A DNA stretch of 64,000 nt, from positions 1,984,001 through 2,048,000 of the forward strand of contig NZ_CP032286.1 in assembly GCF_002165305.2 (NCBI RefSeq), in the 5' to 3' direction. The notes beneath the pieces were generated by a model. It did no database searches and was not told the DNA's origin. It was given only the letters and a program-made list of their open reading frames with translations. Of this stretch, positions 21,521 through 31,294 are shown one piece after another (the stretch's first letter is position 1; each line of letters opens with the position of its first letter). The translations under genes and the position numbers were made by a program. The stretch is from Acinetobacter sp. WCHA55. GTDB taxonomy: Bacteria > Pseudomonadota > Gammaproteobacteria > Pseudomonadales > Moraxellaceae.

Positions 21521-23527
21521 TCACTTAGACAAGAACTTTCTTTTATCTTTCAATACAGATGCACAAGTTTTAAGCATTCGTTTAAATTGTTGAATATTTT
21601 TTGAATTCAACGTATTGGAATAACGCATTTGTTGATAAAAAGCAGCCGCCCGCTTAAATAAAACTTGCTGCTCAGGCTTAACCTCTCGAGCTAAGCGCAA
21701 CAACCATTGATTTACCGTTTCGGCATTTTGCTTACGCTGCTCTGCGGTTAAGCATTTAGAAAAATGCAGAATCGCAAGATCATATTCAGAAATCTGAGCA
21801 CGTTTACGCCAAAATATAACCCACCAGTACAGTAAAACTAATCCACCAATGCTAATCATAATCAGCAATACCAATGAATAACTGGATTGAAGTCCCAATT
21901 TTTGCAACCAACCTCGTTGAGTCTCTGCATTGTAGCCAACTACCTTACTTTGCCATTGGTAGCTTGCGTAATCACTCCAAATCCGCATTTTGTTGAACAC
22001 CGAATAGCGCTGCGCATTCCATCCACTGCTCTCCCCCCAAACACTGACATCTTGGATCATTAAATCTTGCATCCCTTGTTCAATACGCTGTGGTGCAATC
22101 ATCGCTGTTGGGTCATAGCGTTTCCAGCGCCCACCCACAAAGACCTCCGTCCATGCATGCGCATCTAACTGTCGAACTTCCCAACTTTTTTCATCTGGTG
22201 AAGGCTGACCACCTTGATACCCAACCACAATACGCGCTGGAATTCCCACATAACGCATCAACATCGCAAAACTAGAGGCATAATGTTCACAAAACCCTTG
22301 TTTGGACTGAAACAAAAACTCATCAATACGATTCTGTCCCAACAAGCCTGGTTGCAAGGTATAGCTAAAGCCATTGTTGCGGTACCATTGCAAAACATTT
22401 TGGATATAACGGTTTGGATTGGCATTACTTTGTTTAAAGAGTTGTTGTGCAAATTGTTGTGCTTTCAGATCTATTTGCTCAGGCGCTTTTAAGTTAATAC
22501 TTCGTTGCACATTGGATAGTTTAGTTTGAGTAAGTTGGACATTTCCCATCCATTGTAGTGAAATCGGCTCTACACGCTGTACTTGACGATAAGCCTGAAT
22601 ACTCCAATCCTGACGTAGCTGATAACGTCGCTCTAAAGGTTGTGAATATTCCAATCCCATGATCCAAGGAATCGCGGCATCAGCGGGTAAATATTGATAG
22701 TTCCATTTTTTAGATGCAGATATTTGGCCTAGCGTCTCATTTGCAATACTTTGCTGATTGATAAAACTACTGGTCCACTTTTGACCATCATACTGATCTA
22801 AGACCATCGCACGCCAGTAAAGCTCAGAACGCTTTGGGAGCTGACTAACATCGCCAATAATACGAAAAGCCAAATGACTCGACTGAGATAATTGTGCAAT
22901 ATCACCAGGTGACATACTGTCGCTCATGCCTGTCACTGCTTTATTTTCAGGAATTGGAATATGCCAAAGTGGGGGTAAGCGTGGAAAAAACATAAACAAC
23001 AGCACAAAAAAAGGCAGTGCGAGACCTACAAATTTAATGACGTGTTTTGCATCTTGCTTTAAAGCCAAACTACTCGAATTTTGAGATACGAAAAAACTGG
23101 TTTGCACTCGATACAGCCCCAACAAACAACTCAATAAACAGAGCAAAACCATCACTGCTGTCATAAATGACTGACTATGCAGAAACATACTCGCCGCAAC
23201 AAATAAAGCAAAGTTAAACAAAATAATCACATCACGCTGCGTTTTTGTTTCTAAGGCTTTCGCAAAGAGAAAGATGCTTAAAACGGCTACACCCGCTTCC
23301 ACCCCTAAAAAGCTTTGATAGCTCCAAAAAGTGACCGCTAGACTAGCAAGGGTTAAAATGTAAATTGCCCATTTCGGGAAATGGTTGCCCATAGGTTTCA
23401 TGAAATACCATAGACAACCGATACAAATGGCGAAAATGACACTCAATAGCACAGGGCTAAAACTTAGTTGTGTACCCCAGATTAAAATCAGTGTCAGTAC
23501 AATGGCAATACGAATAGAAGAATGCAT
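21521..23527 (-). CDS. Transglutaminase-like membrane protein (TgpA/DUF3488)
   Basis: The 668-residue inner-membrane protein has about six N-terminal helices (to about residue 190), a periplasmic transglutaminase core with Cys about 412 (GFCEHYASSFAMLMRYVGIP), His about 458 (DAHAWTEVF) and Asp about 470 (RYDPTAMIAP), one more membrane helix near residue 560 (SLVLLIMISIGGLVLLYWWV) and a short cytoplasmic DUF4129-like tail. TgpA in Pseudomonas is essential, but its substrate is unknown. It is the last gene of a moxR-DUF58-tgpA operon, with a 9-bp gap to the DUF58 gene. Confidence 0.92.
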   Translation of the reverse strand: MHSSIRIAIVLTLILIWGTQLSFSPVLLSVIFAICIGCLWYFMKPMGNHFPKWAIYILTLASLAVTFWSYQSFLGVEAGVAVLSIFLFAKALETKTQRDVIILFNFALFVAASMFLHSQSFMTAVMVLLCLLSCLLGLYRVQTSFFVSQNSSSLALKQDAKHVIKFVGLALPFFVLLFMFFPRLPPLWHIPIPENKAVTGMSDSMSPGDIAQLSQSSHLAFRIIGDVSQLPKRSELYWRAMVLDQYDGQKWTSSFINQQSIANETLGQISASKKWNYQYLPADAAIPWIMGLEYSQPLERRYQLRQDWSIQAYRQVQRVEPISLQWMGNVQLTQTKLSNVQRSINLKAPEQIDLKAQQFAQQLFKQSNANPNRYIQNVLQWYRNNGFSYTLQPGLLGQNRIDEFLFQSKQGFCEHYASSFAMLMRYVGIPARIVVGYQGGQPSPDEKSWEVRQLDAHAWTEVFVGGRWKRYDPTAMIAPQRIEQGMQDLMIQDVSVWGESSGWNAQRYSVFNKMRIWSDYASYQWQSKVVGYNAETQRGWLQKLGLQSSYSLVLLIMISIGGLVLLYWWVIFWRKRAQISEYDLAILHFSKCLTAEQRKQNAETVNQWLLRLAREVKPEQQVLFKRAAAFYQQMRYSNTLNSKNIQQFKRMLKTCASVLKDKRKFLSK

Positions 23528-23536
23528 ATTTCTCTC

Positions 23537-24436
23537 CTATGCCTGTGCCAAAAGCAGTTGAGCTTGAAGATAATGTTCTCGCCCGATCCCTTTGGCCAGT
23601 TCAGTATGAGGTAAATACAGGGCATAGGCGTACTGCAACTGCTCACATTGTTCAACCAAGCCCATCATCAAACTTAACTTTTCTTCATGCGAAGGGCTCG
23701 GCATATGTGCATAGTGGATTTCTAAACTGTGCTGATCCTGATGTTGTTCAAAGACTTTAATAAATAAACCGTGTCCTTGCGCCACTTGTTTCCATGAAAC
23801 TGCCTGTAACGAGTCGCCCTCTTTAAAATTTCGCAATTCTCGAAATTCATCCATGTCCGGTTCAAAACTGTGCTGTTGCTGTTTATTTTCTGCCACTAAA
23901 GACTTAGCTTTAGGAGCAATCCACAGGGTTTTCTGAATGAAGAAATAACTCCAAGCGCGAACGAGACCAAATGGGTAAGTCGAATAGATTTTAATCTCTG
24001 GAAAACTGAACTGGCCGCGCTCTTTTGGAAAAAAATTTAAATCGACCACCTGATGGCTATCATGAATAAACAACTGTTCTATATGATCAGCATAAGCGAG
24101 CCAAAGGTATCGAGGCTGTGAAGAATACTGTTTGAAATGCATTTGTAATTGCAATGTACTCTCAACCTGCCCTATTTCAGGTAAAACCAGATCAATACTA
24201 AGACCATGCAACTGCTTAAAAGTTAAATAAAAACTCATACACAGCACAGCGCTGATTAAGAAACAAAACGCTAAAATTAAGTTATTGGCATAATTCACCC
24301 CTGCAATAAAGGTGATGAAAATCAGCACCACATACAGATATCCTTGCTGATAAATAAATACCAGTACATCTTTTTGGGTCAGTTGTTTTTCAGCTTTGAA
24401 TTGAAAGCGTTTATTTATCCAGTTTTGCCATAGCAT
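23537..24436 (-). CDS. DUF58 domain protein
   Basis: The 299-residue protein has two N-terminal hydrophobic helices (YLYVVLIFITFIAGVNYANN; LAFCFLISAVLCMSFYLTF) and the DUF58 signature ELRNFKEGDSLQAVSWKQVA near residue 205. DUF58 proteins have a degenerate von Willebrand-A-like region and work with MoxR ATPases, probably in envelope or complex assembly. It lies between moxR (16-bp gap) and tgpA, the standard arrangement. Confidence 0.92.
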   Translation of the reverse strand: MLWQNWINKRFQFKAEKQLTQKDVLVFIYQQGYLYVVLIFITFIAGVNYANNLILAFCFLISAVLCMSFYLTFKQLHGLSIDLVLPEIGQVESTLQLQMHFKQYSSQPRYLWLAYADHIEQLFIHDSHQVVDLNFFPKERGQFSFPEIKIYSTYPFGLVRAWSYFFIQKTLWIAPKAKSLVAENKQQQHSFEPDMDEFRELRNFKEGDSLQAVSWKQVAQGHGLFIKVFEQHQDQHSLEIHYAHMPSPSHEEKLSLMMGLVEQCEQLQYAYALYLPHTELAKGIGREHYLQAQLLLAQA

Positions 24437-24452
24437 GTGTCAGCTCATCCTA

Positions 24453-25409
24453 TCAGCGAACTTTGACTTGCTTCATGAGCTGCTCAGTTTCAGTTTCACC
24501 CAGTCCAATACGATGCGCGGTCACTGCGACAAATACAGCTTGTACATCATCGGGTGTAACAAATGCACGTGCTTTAACTAGAGCATAGGCTTGTGCTGCT
24601 TTCTTCAAAGCCAGTACGCCACGTGTAGATAAACCATGTCGACCTTTACGGGTCTCAGCCGCCAGATCTAAAATATAGTCCAAGACTTCCTCACATAAAT
24701 AAATCTGTGACACCAAAGTTTGTAAAGCAAGAATGTCTTGTTCGGAAAATACGGTCATCAACTGCTGAATCAAGTCATGACGGGATTGTTGCTGCAATAA
24801 AGCCTTTTCTGCCTGACGTGATGGATAACCCAAAGATAAACGCATAAGAAAACGGTCGAGCTGTGACTCTGGTAATGCATAGGTTCCACTTTGAAAAAGT
24901 GGGTTTTGCGTTGCAATCACCCAGAAAGGTTGCGGTAGCACATAACGACTTGCATCAATTGTCACTACACCCTCTTCCATTGCCTCTAAGAGTGCACTTT
25001 GCGTTTTCGGACTACAGCGGTTAATTTCATCTGCGAGTAAAATTTGAGTAAAAATTGGCCCTTGCTTAAACTCAAACAGATGTTCTTTTTGGTTAAACAT
25101 ATTCACCCCAATCACATCACTTGCCAACATGTCATTGGTAAACTGAATTCGTTTAAATTGAAGACCAGCCAAATGTGCCAAGCTACTGGCCAGCGTAGTT
25201 TTGCCTAAACCGGGCAGGTCTTCAAACAAGATATGCCCACCTGCTAAAAGGCTACATAAAGCCAATTGGGTTTGTTGATTTTTATCTAAAACGATTTGAT
25301 TAACTTGATTGAGAAATTCTTGGATTTTTGGATAAAAAACACTTAACTGTGATTCATCGAGCATGCTATGTTGCTGCGTTTCTACCGTTTTTTCTTTTCC
25401 CCAAAACAC
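24453..25409 (-). CDS. MoxR-family AAA+ ATPase
   Basis: The 318-residue AAA+ chaperone-like ATPase has Walker A GLPGLGKTTLA, Walker B QILLADEINRCSPKTQSALL (with DE), sensor 1 VIATQNP and a C-terminal lid. MoxR proteins help activate partner complexes, here presumably DUF58 and TgpA. I set the start at the GTG (25409) because a GGGGAGAA ribosome site lies 6 bp upstream; a TTG ten codons earlier also keeps the frame open. It is the first gene of the three-gene operon. Confidence 0.92.
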   Translation of the reverse strand: MFWGKEKTVETQQHSMLDESQLSVFYPKIQEFLNQVNQIVLDKNQQTQLALCSLLAGGHILFEDLPGLGKTTLASSLAHLAGLQFKRIQFTNDMLASDVIGVNMFNQKEHLFEFKQGPIFTQILLADEINRCSPKTQSALLEAMEEGVVTIDASRYVLPQPFWVIATQNPLFQSGTYALPESQLDRFLMRLSLGYPSRQAEKALLQQQSRHDLIQQLMTVFSEQDILALQTLVSQIYLCEEVLDYILDLAAETRKGRHGLSTRGVLALKKAAQAYALVKARAFVTPDDVQAVFVAVTAHRIGLGETETEQLMKQVKVR

Positions 25410-25529
25410 CTTATTCTCCCCAATCAAAATATAAATCAAGGTTTAACATACAGGTTTTTCAACCATACTCAAAGACGATCCTTATAAATCTTCAATGATT
25501 TGCGTATGAATAACTCCCCCCATCTCAAG

Positions 25530-26549
25530 CTATTGTTTTGCTGCAGATTTCAAGAGATCATTTAAAGCATCTGCACTCATTGAAAATGAAGGAGATGATT
25601 TCTCTGCTTGCTTAATCAATTCTATGAGTCGCGCATTGATTGGAGCTTGTCTACCACATTGTTCTGCGAGTTTTAAAACCTCACCATTAATCCAGTCGAC
25701 TTCTGTGGGGCGACCTGCAATTAAATCATCTTGCATAGACGACCGTGCCAATGGATCGATTGCCAACATTTTACGACTTAATACTTTAAATAATGAATTG
25801 GGTAAACTCAGCAATTTGGGAATCAAATGGGTTGGAACTGCTGTTAACTTTGCAGGCTTAATTTTTGCACAATCAAGCAACTCTAAAGCTTCCTGCTGCG
25901 CCATTGCCACACATTGGCGATATTTACGAATCGACAATTGCTCCTTTAACGGTTTTTTTGACAATGCATTAATTGAATTATTTAAATTAAGTAAAAGTTT
26001 GGCCCACTGCACACCCAGCATGTCTTTTTCAAAAACAATCTCTAAACCTGCTTTTTGAAATGCATTCTCAAGCAATTTTTGATTTGGATATTGCTTAACA
26101 CTTAAGGCACCTGACGTACCTTGATGATAATGCCCAGCTTCTTGTGTGGCGACGTTAAAAGGAACCATTCCCTCTAAAATCATCGGCCCTTGCAAAACCC
26201 TTTTTAAAATAGGGACATTATTTAAGCCATTTTGAAAGCTGATGATCAGGGGGGTTTTAGCCCCTAGATATTCTTTAAGTTCATGTGCAACTTGTTCGGT
26301 TGCCGCTGATTTCACACAAATAAAAATAACATCGGCGTCCACAGCATGAGTAGGATCGGTCGTTAATTTGAGTTGATGAGGTGCAAGTTTGATCTTTTTG
26401 CCTAAATAATCCGTTAAGACTAAGCCAAATTGGGAAAGCTCTGTTTGAATACGTGGACGCGTGATAAAAGTAACATCACTACCTGCAGCAACCAAACTTC
26501 CGCCTAAATAACACCCAATACTTCCAGCACCATAAATATATATTTTCAT
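25530..26549 (-). CDS. panE: 2-dehydropantoate 2-reductase (PanE/ApbA family)
   Basis: The 339-residue protein has the N-terminal NADPH-binding motif YGAGSIGCYLGGSLVAAG, a VKSAATEQ loop and a C-terminal helical domain with ALSKKPLKEQL and a DLIAGRPTEVDWINGEVLKL region. The latter contains the conserved motif around the catalytic Lys/Glu of ketopantoate reductases. The reaction is NADPH-dependent reduction of ketopantoate for coenzyme A synthesis. Bacteria often have several paralogues, so the pathway role is probable but not certain. The ATG is preceded by AAAGGAAATGG. Monocistronic by spacing. Confidence 0.85.
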   Translation of the reverse strand: MKIYIYGAGSIGCYLGGSLVAAGSDVTFITRPRIQTELSQFGLVLTDYLGKKIKLAPHQLKLTTDPTHAVDADVIFICVKSAATEQVAHELKEYLGAKTPLIISFQNGLNNVPILKRVLQGPMILEGMVPFNVATQEAGHYHQGTSGALSVKQYPNQKLLENAFQKAGLEIVFEKDMLGVQWAKLLLNLNNSINALSKKPLKEQLSIRKYRQCVAMAQQEALELLDCAKIKPAKLTAVPTHLIPKLLSLPNSLFKVLSRKMLAIDPLARSSMQDDLIAGRPTEVDWINGEVLKLAEQCGRQAPINARLIELIKQAEKSSPSFSMSADALNDLLKSAAKQ

Positions 26550-26755
26550 TCCATTTCCTTTTGCAAACTTCCAGTATTTTTAAGAGCTATAACAATCAAA
26601 AGCTGTCCGATATATGACATGAACCTTTTATGCCTCACACTCCGTGTTCGTTATGATTTAATCTACAATGCAGCAACATGCTTCATGCAAAAAGTACACT
26701 GTCGAATCTAACACGTGTCTCCTCATCGCATTGAATATTTTCACTCGATTTTTCA

Positions 26756-26780
26756 CAAAAAAACGGCACCGAAGTGCCGT
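26756..26780 (-). terminator. Terminator of cstA-ybdD
   Basis: On the minus strand ACGGCAC-TTCG-GTGCCGT is followed by a T-run, 21 bp past the ybdD stop. Confidence 0.85.
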
Positions 26781-26800
26781 CTTTCAATTGATTAATTACA

Positions 26801-27103
26801 TTAACAAGGGCACTTTTTCATGCCATTCGTTGCAGATGGATAACGCGCATCCACACAGTGACGATAAAAAGTTTTAGCATCCATCGCTTCCAGATCAGGA
26901 TGGTGCTTTTTCATATGTTCCAAATAGTTGGGATAGTCTGGCACTCCCACCATCAAGCGAAAACTTTGCTGCAAACGTTGCCACAGCGTCGCAATTCGAG
27001 ACCAATTTTTAGGGTTCAGAATCAAATCCTTCTGCGACATCACGGTCATTTTGATGATTTTATAAATCATCGTCTTTCCACTTTTAGCAAATTTTAGATT
27101 CAT
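26801..27103 (-). CDS. ybdD: YbdD/YjiX-family small protein
   Basis: This roughly 100-residue protein of the DUF466 family has the core LMVGVPDYPNYLEHMKKHHP and a C-terminal Cys-x-Cys (KKCPC). Such proteins are encoded directly after CstA/BtsT pyruvate transporters and support their activity. I chose the ATG at 27103, preceded by AAGGAG and located 10 bp after the cstA stop; the frame is open further upstream inside cstA but without homology. The N-terminus is longer than E. coli YbdD. Confidence 0.88.
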   Translation of the reverse strand: MNLKFAKSGKTMIYKIIKMTVMSQKDLILNPKNWSRIATLWQRLQQSFRLMVGVPDYPNYLEHMKKHHPDLEAMDAKTFYRHCVDARYPSATNGMKKCPC

Positions 27104-27113
27104 CTGACTCTCC

Positions 27114-29216
27114 TTAATGTCCTGCTTTTGATGGCTGAATGTCTTCAGGATCACGATAAATGGCTTCTGCTTCATGCACAGTCGGGACTGGGCTTGCCAA
27201 TGCACGACGAATCACTCTAATCGCAGCAAACAGCATCACAATTGCCACAATCATAAAGAATCCACACAGTGCAGCGTTGATTTGATTCGACATTGCAACA
27301 GTCTGCATTTCAGCAACAGTTTTTGCTGGTGCTAAAATTTCATTTTTTGCAATTGCATTGTTAAAGCGTTCAGCTTGCGCCAAGAAACCAATTTTTGGGT
27401 TTTCGTGGAAAATTTTCTGCCAGCCCGCTGTCATACAGGTTACCAACAAGAAAATGGTCGGAATAATCGTAACCCATACATATTTCTCTTTCTTCATTTT
27501 GAAGAGAATCACTGTACCTAAGATCAATGCCATTGCCGCAAGCATTTGGTTACCCACACCAAACAATGGCCATAAGCTATTGATGCCCCCGAGCGGATCA
27601 ACTACACCTTGGTAAACAAAGAAGCCCCACCCTGAAACCGCAACCGCTGTACCCAACAAGTTTCCGAAGAAGTTATGTGAGTTTTTCACCGCAGGAATCA
27701 CAATACCCACGGTATCTTGCACCATGAAACGACATGCACGCGTACCCGCATCAACTGCCGTTAAAATAAATAGTGCTTCGAATAAAATGGCAAAGTGATA
27801 CCAAAACGCCATCATTTCACGGCTATTGAAAATTTCCGTAATGATGTGAGCCATACCAATAGCAAAAGTTGGCGCACCGCCAGTACGTGAAAGGATGGTA
27901 CTTTCACCCACTTCTTGAGCCAGTAAAGTTAATGTTTCTGGAGTAACAACAAAACCTAAGTTACGAACGGCTTCAGCTGCGGTGTCGACACTTGTCCCCA
28001 GCAAAGCGGCTGGTGAGTTAATTGCAAAATATACACCTGGATCAAGCACTGCTGCACAGATCAAGGCCATAATTGCAACAAATGACTCCATGAGCATGCC
28101 GCCATATCCGATCATTCGAATATCACGTTCATTGTTCACAAGTTTCGGCGTGGTGCCTGATGACACTAAAGCATGGAAACCTGAAATTGCACCACAGGCA
28201 ATGGTAATAAATAAGAATGGGAACATTGAACCTGCAAACACGGGGCCAGTACCATCAATGAATTGCGTAAATGCTGGTAGCTTCATTTCTGGCATTGCGA
28301 AAATGATACCGACTGCCAAACCTGCAATCACACCAATTTTTAAGAAGGTTGATAGATAATCACGTGGTGCAAGCAATAACCACACAGGCAGTGCTGAAGC
28401 AACGAAGCCATAAATAATCAGCGCCCAAGTCAACTGAGTGCCCGACAGTGTAAAGAACGCACCCCAATATGGGTGCTGTGCGATATTTTCACCGTAGACA
28501 ATGCCGAGCATCATCAAAACGAAACCAATAATAGATACTTCTGCAATTTTACCCGGGCGGATAAAACGCATGTAAATCCCCATAAAGAGTGCAATTGGAA
28601 TCGTTGCCGCAATACTAAATACGCCCCATGGGCTGTGTGCAAGTGCTTTGACCACGACCAGTGCTAAAACTGCAAGGATAATAATCATTACCCCCAATGC
28701 ACCAAGCATGACCACAATACCTGCAAAAGTTCCAAGCTCTTGCTTCGCCATTTCACCGAGTGAACGTCCATCACGACGGGTAGAAATAAACAACACCAAA
28801 AAGTCTTGTACTGCACCTGCAAGCACAACACCGACAAGTAACCAAATTGTGCCAGGTAAATAGCCCATTTGCGCTGCTAAAATAGGCCCTACTAATGGAC
28901 CTGCACCTGCAATCGCTGCAAAGTGATGTCCAAATAGAACACTTTTGTTGGTTGGAACATAGTCCAGACCATCATTCAAACGATGTGCGGGAGTTAAGCG
29001 GCGTTCATCAAGCTCAAAAACTTTATTTGCAATAAATAAACTATAAAAGCGATAAGCAATACTATAAATACAGCCCGCAGCAAGTACGAGCCAGATGGCA
29101 TTGACATGCTCACCACGACTCAGTGCCAATATCCCAAAAGAGACTGCACCGACGATGGCTACCAGTAGCCAAATGATTTTCGAAGTCAGAGTTGACTTCG
29201 GCTGAACAGATTCCAT
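27114..29216 (-). CDS. cstA: CstA-family pyruvate/peptide transporter
   Basis: The 700-residue protein has about 16-18 hydrophobic helices and the CstA signatures GHHFAAIAGAGPLVGPILAA and SGTTPKLVNNERDIRMIGYG. CstA/BtsT proteins import pyruvate (earlier also described as peptide transporters) during carbon limitation. The gene is followed at once by ybdD. The ribosome site and start (MESVQPKSTL) are good. The 168 bp upstream hold the efp terminator on the same strand, so it has its own promoter in that gap. Confidence 0.95.
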   Translation of the reverse strand: MESVQPKSTLTSKIIWLLVAIVGAVSFGILALSRGEHVNAIWLVLAAGCIYSIAYRFYSLFIANKVFELDERRLTPAHRLNDGLDYVPTNKSVLFGHHFAAIAGAGPLVGPILAAQMGYLPGTIWLLVGVVLAGAVQDFLVLFISTRRDGRSLGEMAKQELGTFAGIVVMLGALGVMIIILAVLALVVVKALAHSPWGVFSIAATIPIALFMGIYMRFIRPGKIAEVSIIGFVLMMLGIVYGENIAQHPYWGAFFTLSGTQLTWALIIYGFVASALPVWLLLAPRDYLSTFLKIGVIAGLAVGIIFAMPEMKLPAFTQFIDGTGPVFAGSMFPFLFITIACGAISGFHALVSSGTTPKLVNNERDIRMIGYGGMLMESFVAIMALICAAVLDPGVYFAINSPAALLGTSVDTAAEAVRNLGFVVTPETLTLLAQEVGESTILSRTGGAPTFAIGMAHIITEIFNSREMMAFWYHFAILFEALFILTAVDAGTRACRFMVQDTVGIVIPAVKNSHNFFGNLLGTAVAVSGWGFFVYQGVVDPLGGINSLWPLFGVGNQMLAAMALILGTVILFKMKKEKYVWVTIIPTIFLLVTCMTAGWQKIFHENPKIGFLAQAERFNNAIAKNEILAPAKTVAEMQTVAMSNQINAALCGFFMIVAIVMLFAAIRVIRRALASPVPTVHEAEAIYRDPEDIQPSKAGH

Positions 29217-29330
29217 TTCAATCCCTCATATTTGTTGCATTCAATCAGCGTCTTTAATTATTCGAGGTACTGCTGTTTTCCTTTGCGACTTTACTCTGCA
29301 TCTCCTTGTTTTGATCTAATACTTTGGCAT

Positions 29331-29357
29331 AAAAAAAGGGATGATTTTCATCATCCC
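29331..29357 (-). terminator. Terminator of efp
   Basis: On the minus strand GGGATGA-TGAAAA-TCATCCC is followed by seven T residues, 28 bp past the efp stop. Confidence 0.88.
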
Positions 29358-29384
29358 TTCCGATAATAGTCTATTTTTAAACCA

Positions 29385-29954
29385 TTATGCACGTTCTAAA
29401 TAATCGCCAGTACGCGTATCTACACGAACGCTTTCTTCTTGCTGTACAAATAATGGAACACGAACTACAGCACCTGTTTCCAATTTTGCTGGTTTACCAC
29501 CACCACCAGAAGTATCACCACGTACACCTGGATCAGTTTCAACAATTTTCAAAACGACGAAGTTTGGTGGGTTTACTGTTAATGGCACGCCATTGAATAG
29601 CATAATAGTACATTTTTCATTTGAATCATCTTTTAACCATTTTGCAGCATCGCCCATTGCTGTTTTGTCAGCAGCGATCTGTTCAAATGATACAGGATCC
29701 ATAAAGTTCCACATTTCGCCGTCGTTGTACAAGTATTCCATTTCTACTTCTACAATGTCAGCCGCTTCTAGAGAATCACCAGACTTAAATGTTTTTTCTA
29801 AAACTTTACCAGAACGTAAATTACGTAATTTTACGCGGTTAAATGCTTGACCTTTACCTGGCTTTACATATTCATTTTCCATGATTGAACATGGGTTACC
29901 ATCAAGCATAACCTTAAGGCCTGACTTGAAATCATTCGTAGAATAATAGGCCAT
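29385..29954 (-). CDS. efp: Elongation factor P
   Basis: The 189-residue translation factor relieves ribosome stalling at polyproline stretches. All three beta-barrel domains are present. The tip residue is Lys34 (VKPGKGQAF), the form that is beta-lysylated by EpmA/EpmB. This agrees with the divergent epmB gene next door. The C-terminal signature is [13 protein letters not shown]. The upstream ATG has a weak but usable GGAG-like site. Probably monocistronic, with its own terminator. Confidence 0.97.
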   Translation of the reverse strand: MAYYSTNDFKSGLKVMLDGNPCSIMENEYVKPGKGQAFNRVKLRNLRSGKVLEKTFKSGDSLEAADIVEVEMEYLYNDGEMWNFMDPVSFEQIAADKTAMGDAAKWLKDDSNEKCTIMLFNGVPLTVNPPNFVVLKIVETDPGVRGDTSGGGGKPAKLETGAVVRVPLFVQQEESVRVDTRTGDYLERA

Positions 29955-30263
29955 GACTGGCGCACTCCAAACTAACTAACTTAAATATTTATGTCTTTAT
30001 CTTAGACACCAAAGCTTTGAAAAGCAGGGCCATAAAGATAGGGCATCTTTTTTGATGCCTCGTATTGTAAATGAGCAAGGTGTTATGAATCAATGAAAAT
30101 CCACTGCCTATAAACCGAAGATCTTGATAAAATAGCTTTGTTCCGCGTGTTTTTGTGTACTGAAAAAGCCTTTTTAGACCGTCCGCATCCGAACAACTCG
30201 TTTTGACATCACCCGATTTGATGACCTAACTTTCTTTTGACCTAGTATTTGACCCCTTATTGC
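29955..30263. other. Divergent efp/epmB intergenic region
   Basis: This 309-bp non-coding region lies between two divergent genes. It is AT-rich with promoter-like hexamers toward epmB (TTGATA/TAAAAT near 30123-30136). I see no strong hairpin, repeat or binding motif. Confidence 0.5.
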
Positions 30264-31280
30264 ATGACTCATTATTTGTACCAAGAGCAAAATTGGCAAG
30301 CTCAACTCAGTGATTTAATTACCGATCCTTTAGAATTACTTAACATTCTAGAGCTTTCTCCTGAGCAACTGCTGTCAGGTGCACTGCTTGCATCAACCCA
30401 ATTTAAACTCCGTGTTCCACGTGCTTTTGTGACAAAAATGCAAAAAGGCAATCCAATTGATCCTTTGCTCCTTCAAGTCCTGCCTCATCATCTTGAGCTT
30501 GAAGAACATCCCGACTTCGTGACCGACCCTTTGGGTGAGGAACAAGCCAACCAGCAACCAGGTGTTCTGCACAAATATAAAACTCGCTTTTTACTGACAC
30601 TGACTGGAGCTTGTGCCGTTCATTGTCGTTACTGTTTTCGCCGACATTTCCCCTACCAAGAGAACCTGCCAAAGTCAGAAGATTGGATCAATATCCAACA
30701 CTATATTCAGTCGCAACCTGACATTAATGAAGTCATTTTGAGTGGCGGAGACCCCTTAACGCTGTCCAATCGTAAAATAAAATTATGGATTGAACGCTTA
30801 GAAAGTATTCCTCAACTTAAATTTTTGAGAATTCACTCACGAGTTCCTATCGTAATGCCTAACCGTGTCGATGATGAGCTAATTTCCATCTTAAAAAACA
30901 GTAGGCTGCGCATTATTCTAGTGGTACACTCAAATCATGCATCGGAATTGGATGATTTTACCTGCCGTCAATTGCAGCAATTAGTCGCAGAAAAAATCAC
31001 CGTTTTCAATCAGGCGGTTTTATTGAAAGGGGTCAATGATCAGGTTCAAATTTTGACAGATTTGAGCTACCGTTTGTTCGATGCAGGTGTTTTGCCATAC
31101 TATTTACATGTTTTAGATAAAGTAAAAGGGGCTCACCATTTTGATTTAAACCCGCAAGACATTGATTTGCTGTATCAAGGATTATTGGCAAATCTACCCG
31201 GCTATCTGGTTCCCAAACTGGTCAGGGAAATTGCGGGAGAAAAGAATAAGACACCACTTTTCGGGGTTTCAACTTTTTGA
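30264..31280 (+). CDS. epmB: EF-P lysine 2,3-aminomutase EpmB
   Basis: The 338-residue radical-SAM enzyme has the cluster motif CAVHCRYCFRRHFPY (C-x3-C-x2-C) near residue 115 and a SAM-binding LSGGDPL segment. It converts alpha-lysine to beta-lysine, which is then attached to EF-P Lys34 by EpmA. The divergent placement beside efp supports this over catabolic lysine aminomutase. The start is taken as ATG 30264; a TTG at 30249 is in frame, and neither has a strong ribosome site. It is followed after 14 bp by the PilZ-domain gene. Confidence 0.95.
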   Translation: MTHYLYQEQNWQAQLSDLITDPLELLNILELSPEQLLSGALLASTQFKLRVPRAFVTKMQKGNPIDPLLLQVLPHHLELEEHPDFVTDPLGEEQANQQPGVLHKYKTRFLLTLTGACAVHCRYCFRRHFPYQENLPKSEDWINIQHYIQSQPDINEVILSGGDPLTLSNRKIKLWIERLESIPQLKFLRIHSRVPIVMPNRVDDELISILKNSRLRIILVVHSNHASELDDFTCRQLQQLVAEKITVFNQAVLLKGVNDQVQILTDLSYRLFDAGVLPYYLHVLDKVKGAHHFDLNPQDIDLLYQGLLANLPGYLVPKLVREIAGEKNKTPLFGVSTF

Positions 31281-31294
31281 GTTAAATAATAACG

